Part shown: positions 1 to 10,126 of the stretch, one piece after another
How positions within the stretch are numbered: position 1 is the stretch's first letter
Layout of the letters: every line of letters begins with the position of its first letter
NCBI GenBank assembly: GCA_038093515.1
Contig: JBBPSI010000026.1
Span: forward strand, 1-64,000
Reading direction: 5' to 3'
Length of the DNA stretch: 64,000 nt
Origin: Butyriboletus loyo
Taxonomy: Eukaryota; Basidiomycota; Agaricomycetes; Boletales; Boletaceae
Position numbers and translations under genes: made by a program
Notes under the pieces: model-generated
Seen by the model: the letters and a program-made list of their open reading frames with translations, nothing else
Database searches by the model: none
What the model was told of the DNA's origin: nothing

Positions 1-99
1 ACAAAGAGACTGGAACTCGAATTGATTGCGCATTGGGGTTTGATACAACTACAGGGGCGATTACAAGAGGAGGCGAAGACATCGAAACTTCCCTCCTTT

Positions 100-1479
100 C
101 TAAAAATCCTTTGGCCATTCTTCGGCCACCTTGGTTGCTGCTACGGGCAGCTTTTCTTCGTCTTCATTGAAGCATGCCTTGAGGACGTTCAGGACATCTT
201 CTTGTTGCGTGCCTCGACCTTTCAACTCGGACAAATAGTCGACGAGCGGGGAGGGCTTTGACTCAGGTTGCGTGACGGCTGTGGCGCGTGCGTGCTGAGG
301 GTTGCGAGGGGGACGAGAGGACAGTCCTCTGGAGCTCTGTCCGTTGCGTGGGGGACGGGGATGATTGGTTGAGCAACAGCCAACTTGGTGGCAAACGAAG
401 CACTTGTTCTGCTTCATGTACTCCGCTCGTTGTACTGGAGAAAGTCAGACGGCGTCAACGTCCATGGCGTTGGGGTCCCTTCGGTTGGACGAGGGTTTGG
501 AAGAGGAGGAAAATGTGGGAATGTAGCGCTTCCCTGCGCGGAGGTCATCGATGCGCTTGTGTTGCACGTGGAAGGCGGAAGTCTTTTCAGCCCAACCAGC
601 AAGCGTGGTGGGGGGTTTCTCGCAAGAGAGGACTGACTCGGCGAGGCGGGGGTCAAGACCACGGATGAACCACTCAATGAGCGCCTTCTCATCTATGATT
701 CCGGACTTGGCAGCGAGCAACTGGAACTCGGTGACATAAGTGTCGTAGCCGTCCTTGCGGTTGGCCTTGTTCTGGGTAAGGTTCCCCAGATCGATCCTGG
801 CACTTTCTCCTACGTCGAAGGGGTGGAAGACCCTGTGAAAGTCTTCGCAGACGGTGGAGAATTCCCTTTGTTGTGCTGTGGGGTGTCCGTCTAGGAGGAG
901 ACTCATCCATCCTTCCGAGAATGTCTTGCCCTTTCCTTCGCTCATCTTCATGAGGAGGGCGTTGATCTTTGATTCGTCGTCGGGGAATGCCGTCTGGTTG
1001 GCGGCGAAGTAGGTGCGCATGGCGAGGAGCCATCGCGAGGCGTCTTCGTTGAGACCCGAGAAGTCTTTTGGGACGATGTTCTTTTTGTTCAACATATTGT
1101 TGTTGTCGTCTTCGTCGTCAGAGGGATCTGCGGGTGGGAAATACGGTGGAGAGGGAGAGCGGGAGTCGTGGGGGGAAACGTGTGGGGTTCTGTCAAGCCA
1201 GTCGTCACTATAACCGTCGTCGCTGGGTGCTGGTTCGTCTTCCTGCCCTAGACCCTGGTCCTCGGGTTGATAAGAGGGTTCGGGGTCTGACTGGGGCGAA
1301 GGGGAAAACTGGGGTGAAGGGTTTGGCGGGGCGGGAGAGTGTGGCGGCGATGGGTTGTCGACGACGATGGGTTCCGGTTCGGGGGAGGGAACACGGAAAG
1401 AACGACCGACGCGTCTGGGACGTTGGATGGAAATGGTGGGCGAGGGGAGGGCGGCTTTACTGCTGAAGAGCAGAAGCAA
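100..1479 (-). pseudogene. gag of Gypsy-A copy 1, nonsense-mutated
   Basis: Capsid-type gag reading frame with the same architecture as the intact gag at 19871-21250: a Pro/Ser/acid-rich N-terminus, a retrotransposon-gag capsid core (around 680-1080), then a single zinc knuckle (about 370-410) and an acidic tail. The frame is broken near base 443, where a CGA arginine codon of the sister copy is TGA here, a CpG transition. Downstream of that stop the frame stays open to 100. The pol start codon lies at 116-118, overlapping the gag end as in the intact copy. The knuckle has the same unusual C-C-C-H order. Probably non-functional unless read through. Confidence 0.85.
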
Positions 1480-1498
1480 GGTGAAGATCTAGTTCTTT

Positions 1499-1924
1499 TG
1501 TTACGCTGGGCGCTAACAATCGAACAGCGAGGAGGCACTCTGGAGTGGCCTCGAGACTCGAGAGACGATTCTTGGAGAGTCTCAGACTATGTCTTAGTGC
1601 GCACACTAAGAGTCTGGAAGTGATACTAATTGCTAGCAGGAAGCTGCGTAGAACTAGATAATGTACATGGTGGAAAGGCTGAGCCTTTATACTACTGGGG
1701 TCTGCGCACAGACCATGTCCCTAATCGAGCCGCGAGAAGGGAAGATACAAATACAGAAGGAATATTCCAGAAGATTCCGGAGTATGAGAGAAAGCGCGTC
1801 CGTGCGCGAGAAATGATGACTAAGTACGAACGGTTGTTACCGTTCAAGTGGAACTAGCAAAAGGCTAGGTGAATGTAATAGTCCCAACGGTAGAGGAGAG
1901 AAAAAGTAGAGTACTACCGTAACA
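1499..1924 (-). repeat. LTR family A (5' LTR of Gypsy-A copy 1)
   Basis: The 426-bp LTR begins TGTTACG and ends CGTAACA on the plus strand. It carries a TATAAA box on the minus strand and the GGTCTG palindrome just upstream of it. It differs from the LTRs of copy 2 by scattered substitutions and a one-base indel. Confidence 0.92.
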
Positions 1925-2072
1925 GTCACCTAAGGGAGTTTTGGAGTTGTGGGAGCGTGTACAGGCAGAGTGGGATAGGATTGGGATTGCACAGTGTCAG
2001 GAGTTGATTGAGAGTATGCCTAGAAGGATTCAGGAGGTGATTAAAGCCAAAGAAGGATATACTTCATACTAA
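1925..2072 (+). pseudogene. Tc1/mariner-type transposase, C-terminal fragment
   Basis: An open stretch ending in TAA encodes a peptide with the features of a Tc1-like transposase tail: LWERVQAEWDRI, then ELIESMPRRIQEVI and a KAKEGYTSY terminus. In Tc1 elements this tail follows the last acidic catalytic residue. The upstream part is absent because the LTR of Gypsy-A copy 1 abuts at 1924; the rest would lie on the far side of that element, outside the window. Identification is by motif memory of the family, not by search. Confidence 0.7.
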
Positions 2073-2560
2073 TTTAGATACCCTTGATATCAGCAACAAA
2101 ACTGTTGCAATGAGTACCCTTGCTTGATTGGTGAATATCTCCTGATATAGAATGAGTTACATAGGCAATGTATATATTTTTGGAAAGCCCTTGATTATGG
2201 CCTTCTGCTATGGGTAGGTTTAGGAGGTTTGCCTTTAGTGGTTCTTGAGTTATTAGCTTAACAATCAAAATGTTGCCAACATTGCAATGGTTTTGTTGCC
2301 CACTGTAGATATTGGCAAATGTATAATGCCTTATCAAGGTGTTCTGCAGTGGGATTTGCTGCATGATGAGACAGTGCTGTAACAGCATGGGTGATTTCAG
2401 GACAAGTGCCAAGCATGATATACAGTAGGGATCTGATCACCTGTTGGAATTGTATTTGCAATTCTGGATCTACTGGGCTGAGGAAATGAAGAGAGGAACA
2501 CCAAGGAAGGTCATTTCCACTGATTCCTATACAGAAAACCCATAATTCTGGACTTCCTCC
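2073..2560 (-). pseudogene. Ty1/copia pol fragment: end of RT and start of RNase H
   Basis: On the minus strand, around 2461 down to 2300, the reading frame gives SLLYIMLGTCPEITHAV followed by HAANPTAEHLDKALYICQYL. This is the conserved C-terminal reverse-transcriptase block of copia elements. Below 2300 the RNase H part is barely recognisable and frame-shifted. It is the third block of a copia element whose other blocks lie at 14388-14603 and 21697-24800, all on the minus strand and in collinear order. Confidence 0.75.
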
Positions 2561-2935
2561 ACTGCAGAATGGACTGGAGAGAACACAGAAATGTGAGAAT
2601 ATAGACAGAATCTGTTGGCTATAGCTTGAAGATTGAGGGATGAGGATGGCAGGTGACTAGACAATCACACAGAGAGACAGGAGAGTCAAAAAGTGGTATT
2701 TTAGATTGTAGTTACAACCTTTTTATAGTCTGGGCATTTCCCAAGACTTGAAAAACTAAGGATAAGTGGAAACTAAGTATAAATGTCAAAGAAACGGCCG
2801 ACAGAACGTACATAATCATAGCAGGTGTCATAGAAGTTGATCAGATATAATAAGTACAAGATCAGGTAGAAAGGAACCTACCAGCAAATACTTTCTGGAC
2901 ACATAGAACCTTGACATGGAATCTTGATGACCATG
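2561..2935 (-). other. Non-coding segment with minus-strand TATA box, possible LTR relic
   Basis: No coding frame is recognisable. On the minus strand there is ACTATAAAAAGG at about 2720-2730. With the 14388-14540 segment on the other side of Gypsy-B (TGAGAACATG to ATTCTCACA) it could be a roughly 490-bp solo LTR interrupted by Gypsy-B. A clean target duplication could not be confirmed. Confidence 0.3.
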
Positions 2936-3476
2936 TGTTATAATCATAACATTTATTCATACACTTTTAACTTTGGACTTAGTCGTTTCAATCCAACTTT
3001 CACTTTCAAAGGTCACGTGACATAGCGCACGTGATCGTGGGAACTTACATGTGATCTCCTGCTGACTAAGCATATGATGTCATGGCCTAGACCAAGCCTA
3101 GACTCTATGACATCATGACACATGTATTTAATCTCTGTTTGCTTCTCTTCCTTTTGATCGCTGCGCCTCATGTGGTTAATCACCGTTGCGCTTCTCTTCT
3201 TTCTGATCCCCAACAACCCTGTAGTCTAGCCATGTATAGTAGTTCATATCATGCACAGCTTGGTCTGTGTGCATCTCTGTACAAATATATAAAGGCTTGT
3301 GGTTAGACTAGGATTCCCTAGTTTTAACCACTTGTCTATTTGCTGGTAACAGTTGAGGACTAAGCTAGAACTCCTAGTTCATACTCGCCAGGTATTTGTG
3401 TATACCTGCAACTGTAGTGGACCCTGTGTGACAAAGTATTCATACTGGCATTCGACCGTGCGTTGCTAGCGTAACA
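2936..3476 (+). repeat. LTR family D at the left end of Gypsy-B
   Basis: The 541-bp LTR begins TGTTATAATCATAACA, itself a near palindrome, and ends GCGTAACA. It has a GGTCTGTG box and a TATATAAAGG box near 3285-3300, plus CACGTG and GTCAT-type motifs. It joins B-type LTR sequence directly at 3477 without a target duplication. The upstream CCATG pairs with the CCATG after the B-type 3' LTR, so the 5' LTR of Gypsy-B appears to be a D/B chimera. Confidence 0.75.
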
Positions 3477-3854
3477 CTTTGCATTTGGACTTCGTCATAT
3501 TTCTCTTTCAAAGATCACGTAACTCAATACACATGATCATGGGATTATACATGTAACCATAGGCTGACTAAGCATATGACATCATGGTCCAGACTGGCCT
3601 AGACTCTATGACATCACACCTCATGTATTTAATCTCCGTTTAACTTCTCTTCTTTTTTATCACTGTCGACTTCTATTTAATCTCCGTTGACCCTGGCTTC
3701 TTCTTGTATGTACATGTATAGTAGTTAGTCGCATGCACTGCTTGGTCTGTGCGCATTTCCCCTGTAATATATAAAGGCTCATGGTTTGGGCTAGGCTTCC
3801 CTAGCTTTAACCACTTGTCTTATTCACTGGCAACAGTTGAGAGATTAAGGCTTG

Positions 3855-5177
3855 TGTTATGCTGATGTGCGAAACAACTAGCAGCAAGCACTTGAATAGG
3901 GGCTCGAGCCTAATCGGGAAGATGCCGACTTGCATAGACAACACTATCGGGTTTCTGCAGAGCAAGCATCAGCGAGATGTCGTGTGGTGGCGACCAGACG
4001 AGATCGAGCAGGCTGCTTATTGGCTCTATTGGCAGAGGATGGGTATAAGCTAGATTGCTAGGCACTTGGTAGATGCATAGAATTAGCTAGAGAACTCGTA
4101 CTACTCTAAGTACGTGTATATATACTAATAGATAGTCGTGCACAGACCAAGCTGTGCATGGCAGCGAGGGCGAAGGGTTATGAGTCAAGTCGAGTCATAA
4201 TGGTGAGGAGTGGAGCAGCAAAGTGCCGGTAACGAGGGAGTGAAGCTCTGAGCAAGATGGCGACATCGTCAGCGAATGAGAAGTGCTGAATGCGAAGTGA
4301 CGATGTCCATGAGGTGGGGTCCACAGGGCAAAGGGGACACGAATAGCAGAGACCTTGGATACAGGTGTTACGAGACAACGATGTTATCAAGTCACACAGG
4401 GTTCCGCAACTGTTGCAGTGCTACACAAGTACTGGTGAGGTGTAATGAGGATAGCTCAAGCCTTAATCTCTCAACTGTTGCCAGCGAATAAGACAAGTGG
4501 TTAAAGCTAGGGAATCCTAGCCGCAACCACAAGCCCTTTTATATTACAAGGGAATGCGCACAGACCAAGCAGTGCGTGAGACTAGTTACTATACAAGTAT
4601 ATATGAAGAGAGTCACGGGTCGACGATGATGGGAAATAGAAGTCGACGGTGATCAAAAAGAAGAGAAGCAAACAGAGATTAAATACATGAGGCGTGACGT
4701 CATAGAGTCTGGGCCAGTCTGGACCATGACGTCATATGCTTAGTCAGCTTGTGGTCACATGTATAATCCCACGATCACATGCGCTAAGTCACATGACCTT
4801 TGAAAGAGAAATATGACGAAGTCCGAATGCAAAAGATGGTTATAAGAGATATGATTATAACAACGGGTCTCGGCACGCTAGTCAAGGACACGTCATAATC
4901 TAGTCATGTGCTAGTCACGTGATGAACCAAATGTCATTGGATAGAGAAACGAAGGACGTGACAGCTCAGCTGTGAGTCTGGGCCAACGGGGCGATGACAT
5001 AGGGGCTATCTCAGTGTAGCAGTACTGAGACTAGCGGAATGACTGAGGAAGTGGATGGTGTCCACTTAATGACTGGGGAGCAGGTGATGGGTGGCCTCAC
5101 AAGGCGGCGGGGGTGGCGGGAATGTGTGAGTGTGGGAAAATGAGTGGCGGGGTACGCTTAGGGGTAAAACTGTAACA
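3855..5177 (-). repeat. LTR family C solo insertion, itself interrupted
   Basis: Boundaries are TGTTATGCTG at the left and CTGTAACA at the right, with GCTTG target duplications. Without the family B insertion at 4366-4862 it is about 820 bp, matching the copies at 6446-7267 and 28849-29670. The TATATATAC box and the box GGTCTGTGCAC read on the minus strand, giving the orientation. No family C internal region is present in the window. Confidence 0.88.
4366..4862 (-). repeat. LTR family B solo insertion inside a family C LTR
   Basis: This 497-bp LTR is bounded by TGTTACGAG and ATTATAACA. Flanks are ACAGG (4361-4365) and ACGGG (4863-4867); the single difference is a CpG transition, and the uninterrupted family C copies read ACGGG here. 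It is the third nesting level: B inside C inside B. It contains two TGACGTCA-type sites and CACATG or CACGTG-like sites. Confidence 0.88.
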
Positions 5178-5276
5178 GCTTGAGCCATCCTCATTACACC
5201 TTGCCAGTTATTGTGTATAGCTGCAACAGTTGCGGAACCCCGTGTGACTTGATAACAAGCGTTGTCTCGTAACACT

Positions 5277-5287
5277 TGGTTAAAGCT
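5277..5287 (+). other. Putative self-priming primer-binding site of Gypsy-B
   Basis: TGGTTAAAGCT begins 2 nt after the 5' LTR. It is the exact reverse complement of 11 nt (AGCTTTAACCA) at 14244-14254 in the LTR, 33 nt downstream of the first T of TATAAA. That spacing fits the start of the transcript. This is the arrangement of Tf1-type self-priming, where the 5' end of the mRNA folds back as primer. Confidence 0.7.
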
Positions 5288-5532
5288 TCTGATACACTCC
5301 TGGTTCCCAGGGCAGGGATAGTTTTGTTTCCACACACATACCAGTATGCTACCACTTGAAGGGGCAGCTTTTCCACTTAGGAAACCATACCCAGTATCCA
5401 GGGTTAAGGATCGTCACTGGGTGTTCTCCAGTTTTCATTTTCGTTTCATCCCCACGCCTTTAGGGGAGCTCCTTGGAAGAGCAGACTTTGTGTCTCATAG
5501 TAGCACTTGTACCTTCATTCTCAGACACTCCC

Positions 5533-5959
5533 TGTTATGGTAGTGGTATACTTTTTCTCTCTGCTACCACTTGGACTATTACATTCACCTAGCCTTTTGC
5601 TAGTTTCCGTTGAATAGTACAACTATTCAGATTAGTCATCATTTCTTGTGCATGGACGCCATTTCTTTCATACTCAAGAAGCTTCTAGAGTATTCCTTCC
5701 TCATTTGTCTTTTGGCTCTCATGACCCGATTGGGAGCATGGTCTGTGCACAGACCCCTGGCAGTATATAAACACAGTATTTACACCAGTGTAACTTATCT
5801 AGTTCTACGCAGTTCACTGCTAGCAATTAGTTTCCACTCCAGACTCTTAGTGTGTGCACTAAGACATAGTCTGAGACCCAGCTCAGAATCGTCTCAAGAG
5901 TCCTGCGGCTACTCCAGAGTGCCACCTCAGAGTTCTAGTTGTTAGCGCCCAGTGTAACA
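5533..5959 (+). repeat. LTR family A solo insertion
   Basis: The LTR is 427 bp, from TGTTATGGTAG to AGTGTAACA, with the target duplication CTCCC at 5528-5532 and 5960-5964. It is oriented opposite to the full Gypsy-A copies and carries GGTCTGTGCACAGACC followed by TATATAAA. Confidence 0.93.
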
Positions 5960-6445
5960 CTCCCTTTGGAGTTGTTAGTCCGTGTCAGGGTCATGCCTGA
6001 TTTGCGAAGTGCGGCTTAGGGACCCCCAAATCCCTTTGACTGAGCAATTCTCATTGTAGTCCCTGTGGTAACACGGGAGGTGGAAGAAAAAACCCTTTGT
6101 CAAATATTTGTCAACTAGTAGTCGTTAAATCTTTACCCGTTTCGGTTGATTACCAAACCAAACTTCATCAGAGATATTACCTCCATTCGAAAAAATATTT
6201 CTTTCCTCCTACTTGCTGTGGGGTTCCCCAGAGTGCCTTTGGAAGATAGGGGACAGTAAGGAAACCTATATCTCATAGTTTCTTTTTGCTGAAGAAAACC
6301 GGTTACAGCCGAAGAAAATTGGATCTGCTGATCAACTACTTTGGAATCTTTGTCTTTACCACAATCGCTGCCTACATCCTCTTTATCACCACTCTTCTAT
6401 TCATGCTTAAAATTTTTACCGCTATCATCGGAAAGCAAAACCAAC

Positions 6446-7267
6446 TGTTACGCTGATAGCGCACAATAACTAGCAGCGAGCACTTGACTAGGGGCTCGAG
6501 CCTAATAAGGAAATGGCCGACTCGCGTGAACGACGCTATCGGGTGTCTTGCAAAGCAAGTGTCGGCGAGATCTTGTGTGGTGGCGACCAGACGAGATCGA
6601 GCAGGCTCTTATCGGCTTTATCGGCAAGAGATGGGTATATTGCTAGATTACTATGCACTTGGTAGATGCGTAGAATTAGCTAGAGAACTCGTACTACTCT
6701 AAGTGCGAGTATATATACTAGTGTCTATGGTGCACAGACCGAGCTGTGCGTGGCAGCGAAGGGCTAAGGGCTATGAGTCTGTCCGAGTCATAGCGGCGAA
6801 AGGAGAAGCGGCAAAGTGCCGGTAACGAGGGAGCGAAGCTCCGGGTAAGATGGCGACATCGTCAGTGAATGAGAAGTGCTGAACGTGAAGTGACGATGTC
6901 CATGAGGCTGGCCCCACAGGGCGAAGGGTGCGCGAACGGCGGAGCCCTTGGATACGGGTCTCGACGCGAAGGTACAAACACGTCGTAATCTAATCATGTG
7001 CTAGTCACGTGATGCAAGAAATGTCATTGGTCAAATAAGAAGGGACGCGACAGCTCAGCTGAGGGTCCGGCCCGACGGGGCGAGAAGACAGGGGCTATCT
7101 CGGTGCAATGGCACTGAGACTCGCAGGGGCAACCAGGGAAGTGGATAACGTCCACTAGGCGACTAAGGAGCGGGCAATGGGCGGCATCGCAAGATGGCAG
7201 GGGCGGCGGGGACGCGTGAGCGTGGGAAAACGAGTGGCGGGGTACGCTTAGGGGTAAAACTGTAACA
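6446..7267 (-). repeat. LTR family C solo insertion
   Basis: The 822-bp LTR runs from TGTTACGCTG to CTGTAACA. Flanks CCAAC and TTAAC differ by two C/T transitions, so the duplication is only tentative here. Length and sequence match the copy at 28849-29670, which has a perfect duplication. Confidence 0.88.
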
Positions 7268-7733
7268 TTAACCCTACACAATCACCCTTTCATTTAACAA
7301 ATACAAATTTACTGCCAAGCTTTCCTTTCCCACTGTTCAACACCCCCAAGGAGACGGTGAACTTTCCGACTACAAGTGGGATCAGCCAACTTGGCATTAA
7401 ACCAAACTGGGTTCAGAAACTTCTGAAGACTTCCCTGTCGATCAGGAAAAAAGGATGTTGGACCCTGGCCCCTCTTCTTCTTCATACTCATACGATGACC
7501 AAACTTTGCGTGCCCTCTTCATGCAATGGCTTAACAAAGAAAAAGAGGAAAACATTTCAAAAAAGGTTGCCGACCCAGGAGAATGGGATGGTAATCGCGA
7601 GAAGTTCCACCATTGGTGGACATCACTTAAAGTTTGGGTTTTGGTAAATATGTGGAAGACGCACAAGGTCCACACGGTTGCCATACTCAGTTGAATCAAG
7701 GGGAAGGGAAAGGACTTCTCCCAATTGGTCCTT

Positions 7734-8249
7734 TGTTATAATCATAACATTTTATTCGTACACCTTGTACACTTTCACTTTGGACTTAGTCGAGTTCACT
7801 TTCAAAGGTCACGTGACATAGCGCACGTGATCGTGGGAACTTACATGTGATCTCTTGCTGACTAAGCATATGATGTCATGGCCTAGACCAGGCCTAGACT
7901 CTATGATGTCATGACACATGTATTTAATCTCCGTTTACTTCTCTTCTTTATGATCCCCGCGCCTCGTGTGGTTAATCACCGTTGCGCTTAACTTCTTTAG
8001 TCTAGCCATGTATAGTAATTCCTCACACGCACAGCATGGTCTGTGCACATCTCTGTACAATATAAAAAGGCTCGTGGTTAGACTAGGATTCTCTAGTTTT
8101 AACCACTTGTCTATTCGCTGGCAACAGTTGAGGATTAAGCTAGAACTCCAGTTCATCTCTGCCAGGTATTTGTGTATACCTGCGACTGTTGTGGACCGCT
8201 TGTGACTTGTATTTGTACTGGCATTCGACCGTGCGTTGCTATCGTTACA
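7734..8249 (+). repeat. LTR family D solo insertion in gag
   Basis: The LTR is 516 bp, starts TGTTATAATCATAACA and ends CGTTACA, where CGTAACA is usual. The target duplication is TCCTT (7729-7733, 8250-8254). The TATAAAAAGG box near 8081 is preceded by GGTCTGTGCACA. Confidence 0.92.
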
Positions 8250-8624
8250 TCCTTGAGGATTACGTTACCAATGAGGATAAATATGTTGACCCTATGAACG
8301 TAAGCAAGGGGAAGATGGGAGATGAGGCATGGCCCAAATGGGAATCCCTCCAGGCCATGATCCGTGGCCACTTCCAAATAGACGTCCTGGCCCATCAGGC
8401 ATTAATAAAATTGGCCACTCTTTCCCAAGGACAGCAACCGATCGACACCTTCCTCAAACAGTTCAAAGTGCTTTACAGGCAATCCGAGTGCGAGCCGAAA
8501 CACGCAATTGAACTTCTCAAACGTGCTGTAAAGTATGAAATTTATAAACAGGTATTCTTATCTGTTTCAGAAGAAACAATGGAGGACTTCCACCTCTTAA
8601 TCGAAGAGTTCCGGAAAATGGGAA

Positions 8625-9050
8625 TGTTACGGTAGTGGTATACTTTTTCCATCCACTACCACTTGGACTACTTCATTCGCCTAGCCTTTCGCTAGTGCCC
8701 TTTGAGCGGTACGAACCGCTTTAGCTTAGTCATCATTTCTCGCGCACGGACGCGCTTTCTTTCGTACTCCAGAACTCTCTGGAATATTCCTTCCTCATTT
8801 GTAGTTTCCTTCTCGCGACTCGATTAGGAACTTGGTCTGTGCGCAGACCCCCAGTAGTATAAAGACCCGGTCTTTACACCCTGTACTGTATCTAGTTCTA
8901 CACAGCCAACTGCTAGCAATTAGTTCACTTCCAGACTCTTAGTGTGCGCACTAAGACATAGTCTGAGACTCACCCAGAATCGTCTCTCGAGTCTCGAGGC
9001 CACTCCAGAGTGCCTCCTCGCTGTTCAATTGTTAGCGCCCAAGCGTAACA
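8625..9050 (+). repeat. LTR family A solo insertion in gag
   Basis: The LTR is 426 bp, from TGTTACGGTAG to AGCGTAACA, with target duplication GGGAA (8620-8624, 9051-9055). It contains GGTCTGTGCGCAGACC followed by GTATAAAG. Confidence 0.93.
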
Positions 9051-9056
9051 GGGAAG

Positions 9057-9563
9057 TGTTGCGAAGGCAATGCGCAGTCGAATGCTAGCACGTAGTACCC
9101 AGCCACAAGCGGTCCACAACAGTTTCAGGTATACACAAGTACCTGGCAGATATGAACTGGAGTCTCAACTTAATCCTCAACTGTTGCCAGCGAATAGACA
9201 AGTGGTTAAAACTAGGGAATCCTAGTCTAACCACGAGCCTTTATATATTGTACAGAGATGCGCACAGACCATGCTGTGCGTGTGATGAACTACTATACAT
9301 GGCTAGACTAAAGAAGAGAAGCGCAACGGTGATTAACCACACGAGGCGCGGGGATCATAAAGAAGAGAAGTAAACGGAGATTAAATACATGTGTTGTGAC
9401 GTCATAGAGTCTAGGCCTGGTCTAGGCCATGACATCATATGCTTAGTCAGCATGAGATCACATGTAAGTTCCCACGATCACGTGCGCTATGTCACGTGAC
9501 CTTTTGAATCAAAACGACTAAGTCAAAAATGAAAGTGTATGAATAAATGTTATGATTATAACA
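9057..9563 (-). repeat. LTR family D solo insertion in gag
   Basis: The LTR is 507 bp. It begins TGTTGCG, ends TGATTATAACA and is flanked by GGAAG (9052-9056, 9564-9568). Its target duplication overlaps that of the neighbouring family A LTR by four bases, so the second insertion hit one base away from the first. Confidence 0.92.
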
Positions 9564-10126
9564 GGAAGGATGTTTGAGCAGATGTATGCTGAAAGGGGTA
9601 CAGGACAGGCCCGACAATGGCAGCCTTTTACTCAGCAGCCGCAATGGGGATATCCGGCCCCAAAAGGACCTCCCCCTGGCTATACCGAAGTTAGGACTCA
9701 ACCAGGGCATGACACCCTGATGGATCTTAGTGCCCAGCAATCAGGTCCTGAGACTAGGACTTGTTTTGGCTGCAGTAATGTTGGGCATATCCACCCCAAT
9801 TGTCCTCAGAACCCTAAGCGTCAGGACAAAGCTGGCTCCAACGCTCGCCCTAAAGTGCAGCAGCAATGGATTCAGCAAGCCAACAGGACTTATGTACAAG
9901 GCTGGGTTCCAGTCAACTCTGTGGAGGTAATCCCTCCAAACAATTCTTATCAGTCAAGGCCTTTACCAGCACCACCTGCGGTTGGAGCACCACAACAAGG
10001 AGAAACTTCCCAGCATGCCACATACATGGGAGAAGACACAAGGGCTTACTGGGCAGACTTGTTCACTCGTGAGGCAAAGGAAAAGGCTGCGAGGTCTTTA
10101 AAATAAAGCAGTCGCTTAGTGCAGGG

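Larger units (their letters stand above)
1..1924 (-). mobile_element. Gypsy-A copy 1, Ty3/gypsy LTR retrotransposon, cut by window start
   Basis: This is the 5' part of a minus-strand LTR retrotransposon: 5' LTR (1499-1924), gag, and the first codons of pol, which leaves the window at base 1. It is collinear and nearly identical with the complete copy at 14604-21696 (base 1 here matches base 19772 there). A few indels and a nonsense change in gag make it the more decayed copy. It interrupts a Tc1/mariner-like transposase gene; the putative target duplication on the right is GTCAC (1925-1929), but the other flank lies outside the window. Confidence 0.9.
3477..5274 (+). repeat. LTR family B (5' LTR of Gypsy-B), interrupted and 5'-truncated
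   Basis: It matches the 3' LTR at 13893-14387 from about its 26th base onward. It is split at 3854 by a family C LTR, with GCTTG duplicated on both sides (3850-3854 and 5178-5182). The remainder runs from 5178 to the CGTAACA end at 5274. It contains TATATAAAGG near 3770 and the GGTCTGTGCGCA box just upstream. Confidence 0.85.
5275..7454 (+). other. Leader of Gypsy-B between 5' LTR and gag, with two LTR insertions
   Basis: After removing LTRs at 5533-5959 and 6446-7267 there is about 930 bp of leader (5275-5532, 5960-6445, 7268-7454) with no recognisable coding frame. It holds the primer-binding site at its start. Short open frames here look like chance. Confidence 0.6.
7455..10106 (+). pseudogene. 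gag of Gypsy-B, interrupted by three LTRs
   Basis: Coding segments are 7455-7733, 8250-8624 and 9564-10106. Joining them across the three solo LTRs, using one copy of each target duplication, gives a continuous gag frame. It has a capsid core (PGEWDGNREKFHHWW, then the segment with IDTFLKQFKVLYRQ) and a zinc knuckle CFGCSNVGHIHPNC near 9761-9802, the normal CCHC order. A further break is a TGA at 7692-7694 where CGA is expected. The frame ends with TAA at 10104-10106. The pol frame starts shortly after. Confidence 0.85.

Noticed and set aside
288..668. Long plus-strand open frames over the two gag genes (288-668, 1068-1466, 20039-20476, 20905-21237)
   Set aside because: They are antisense to gag, differ in frame between the two copies and have no motifs; GC-rich coding DNA leaves such shadows.
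1630..1857. 75-codon frame inside each family A LTR (1630-1857, 14736-14963, 21402-21629)
   Set aside because: It is identical because the LTRs are identical; it runs antisense through the promoter and shows no protein features.
7203..7240. GGCGGGGACGCG-type repeats in family C LTRs as CRISPR or satellite arrays
   Set aside because: They are single GC-rich stretches without regular spacing; this is a eukaryotic LTR.
6441..7272. CCAAC/TTAAC as a proven target duplication of the 6446-7267 LTR
   Set aside because: Two of five bases differ; C/T transitions could explain it but it is not proof, so the LTR call rests on its ends and its relatives.
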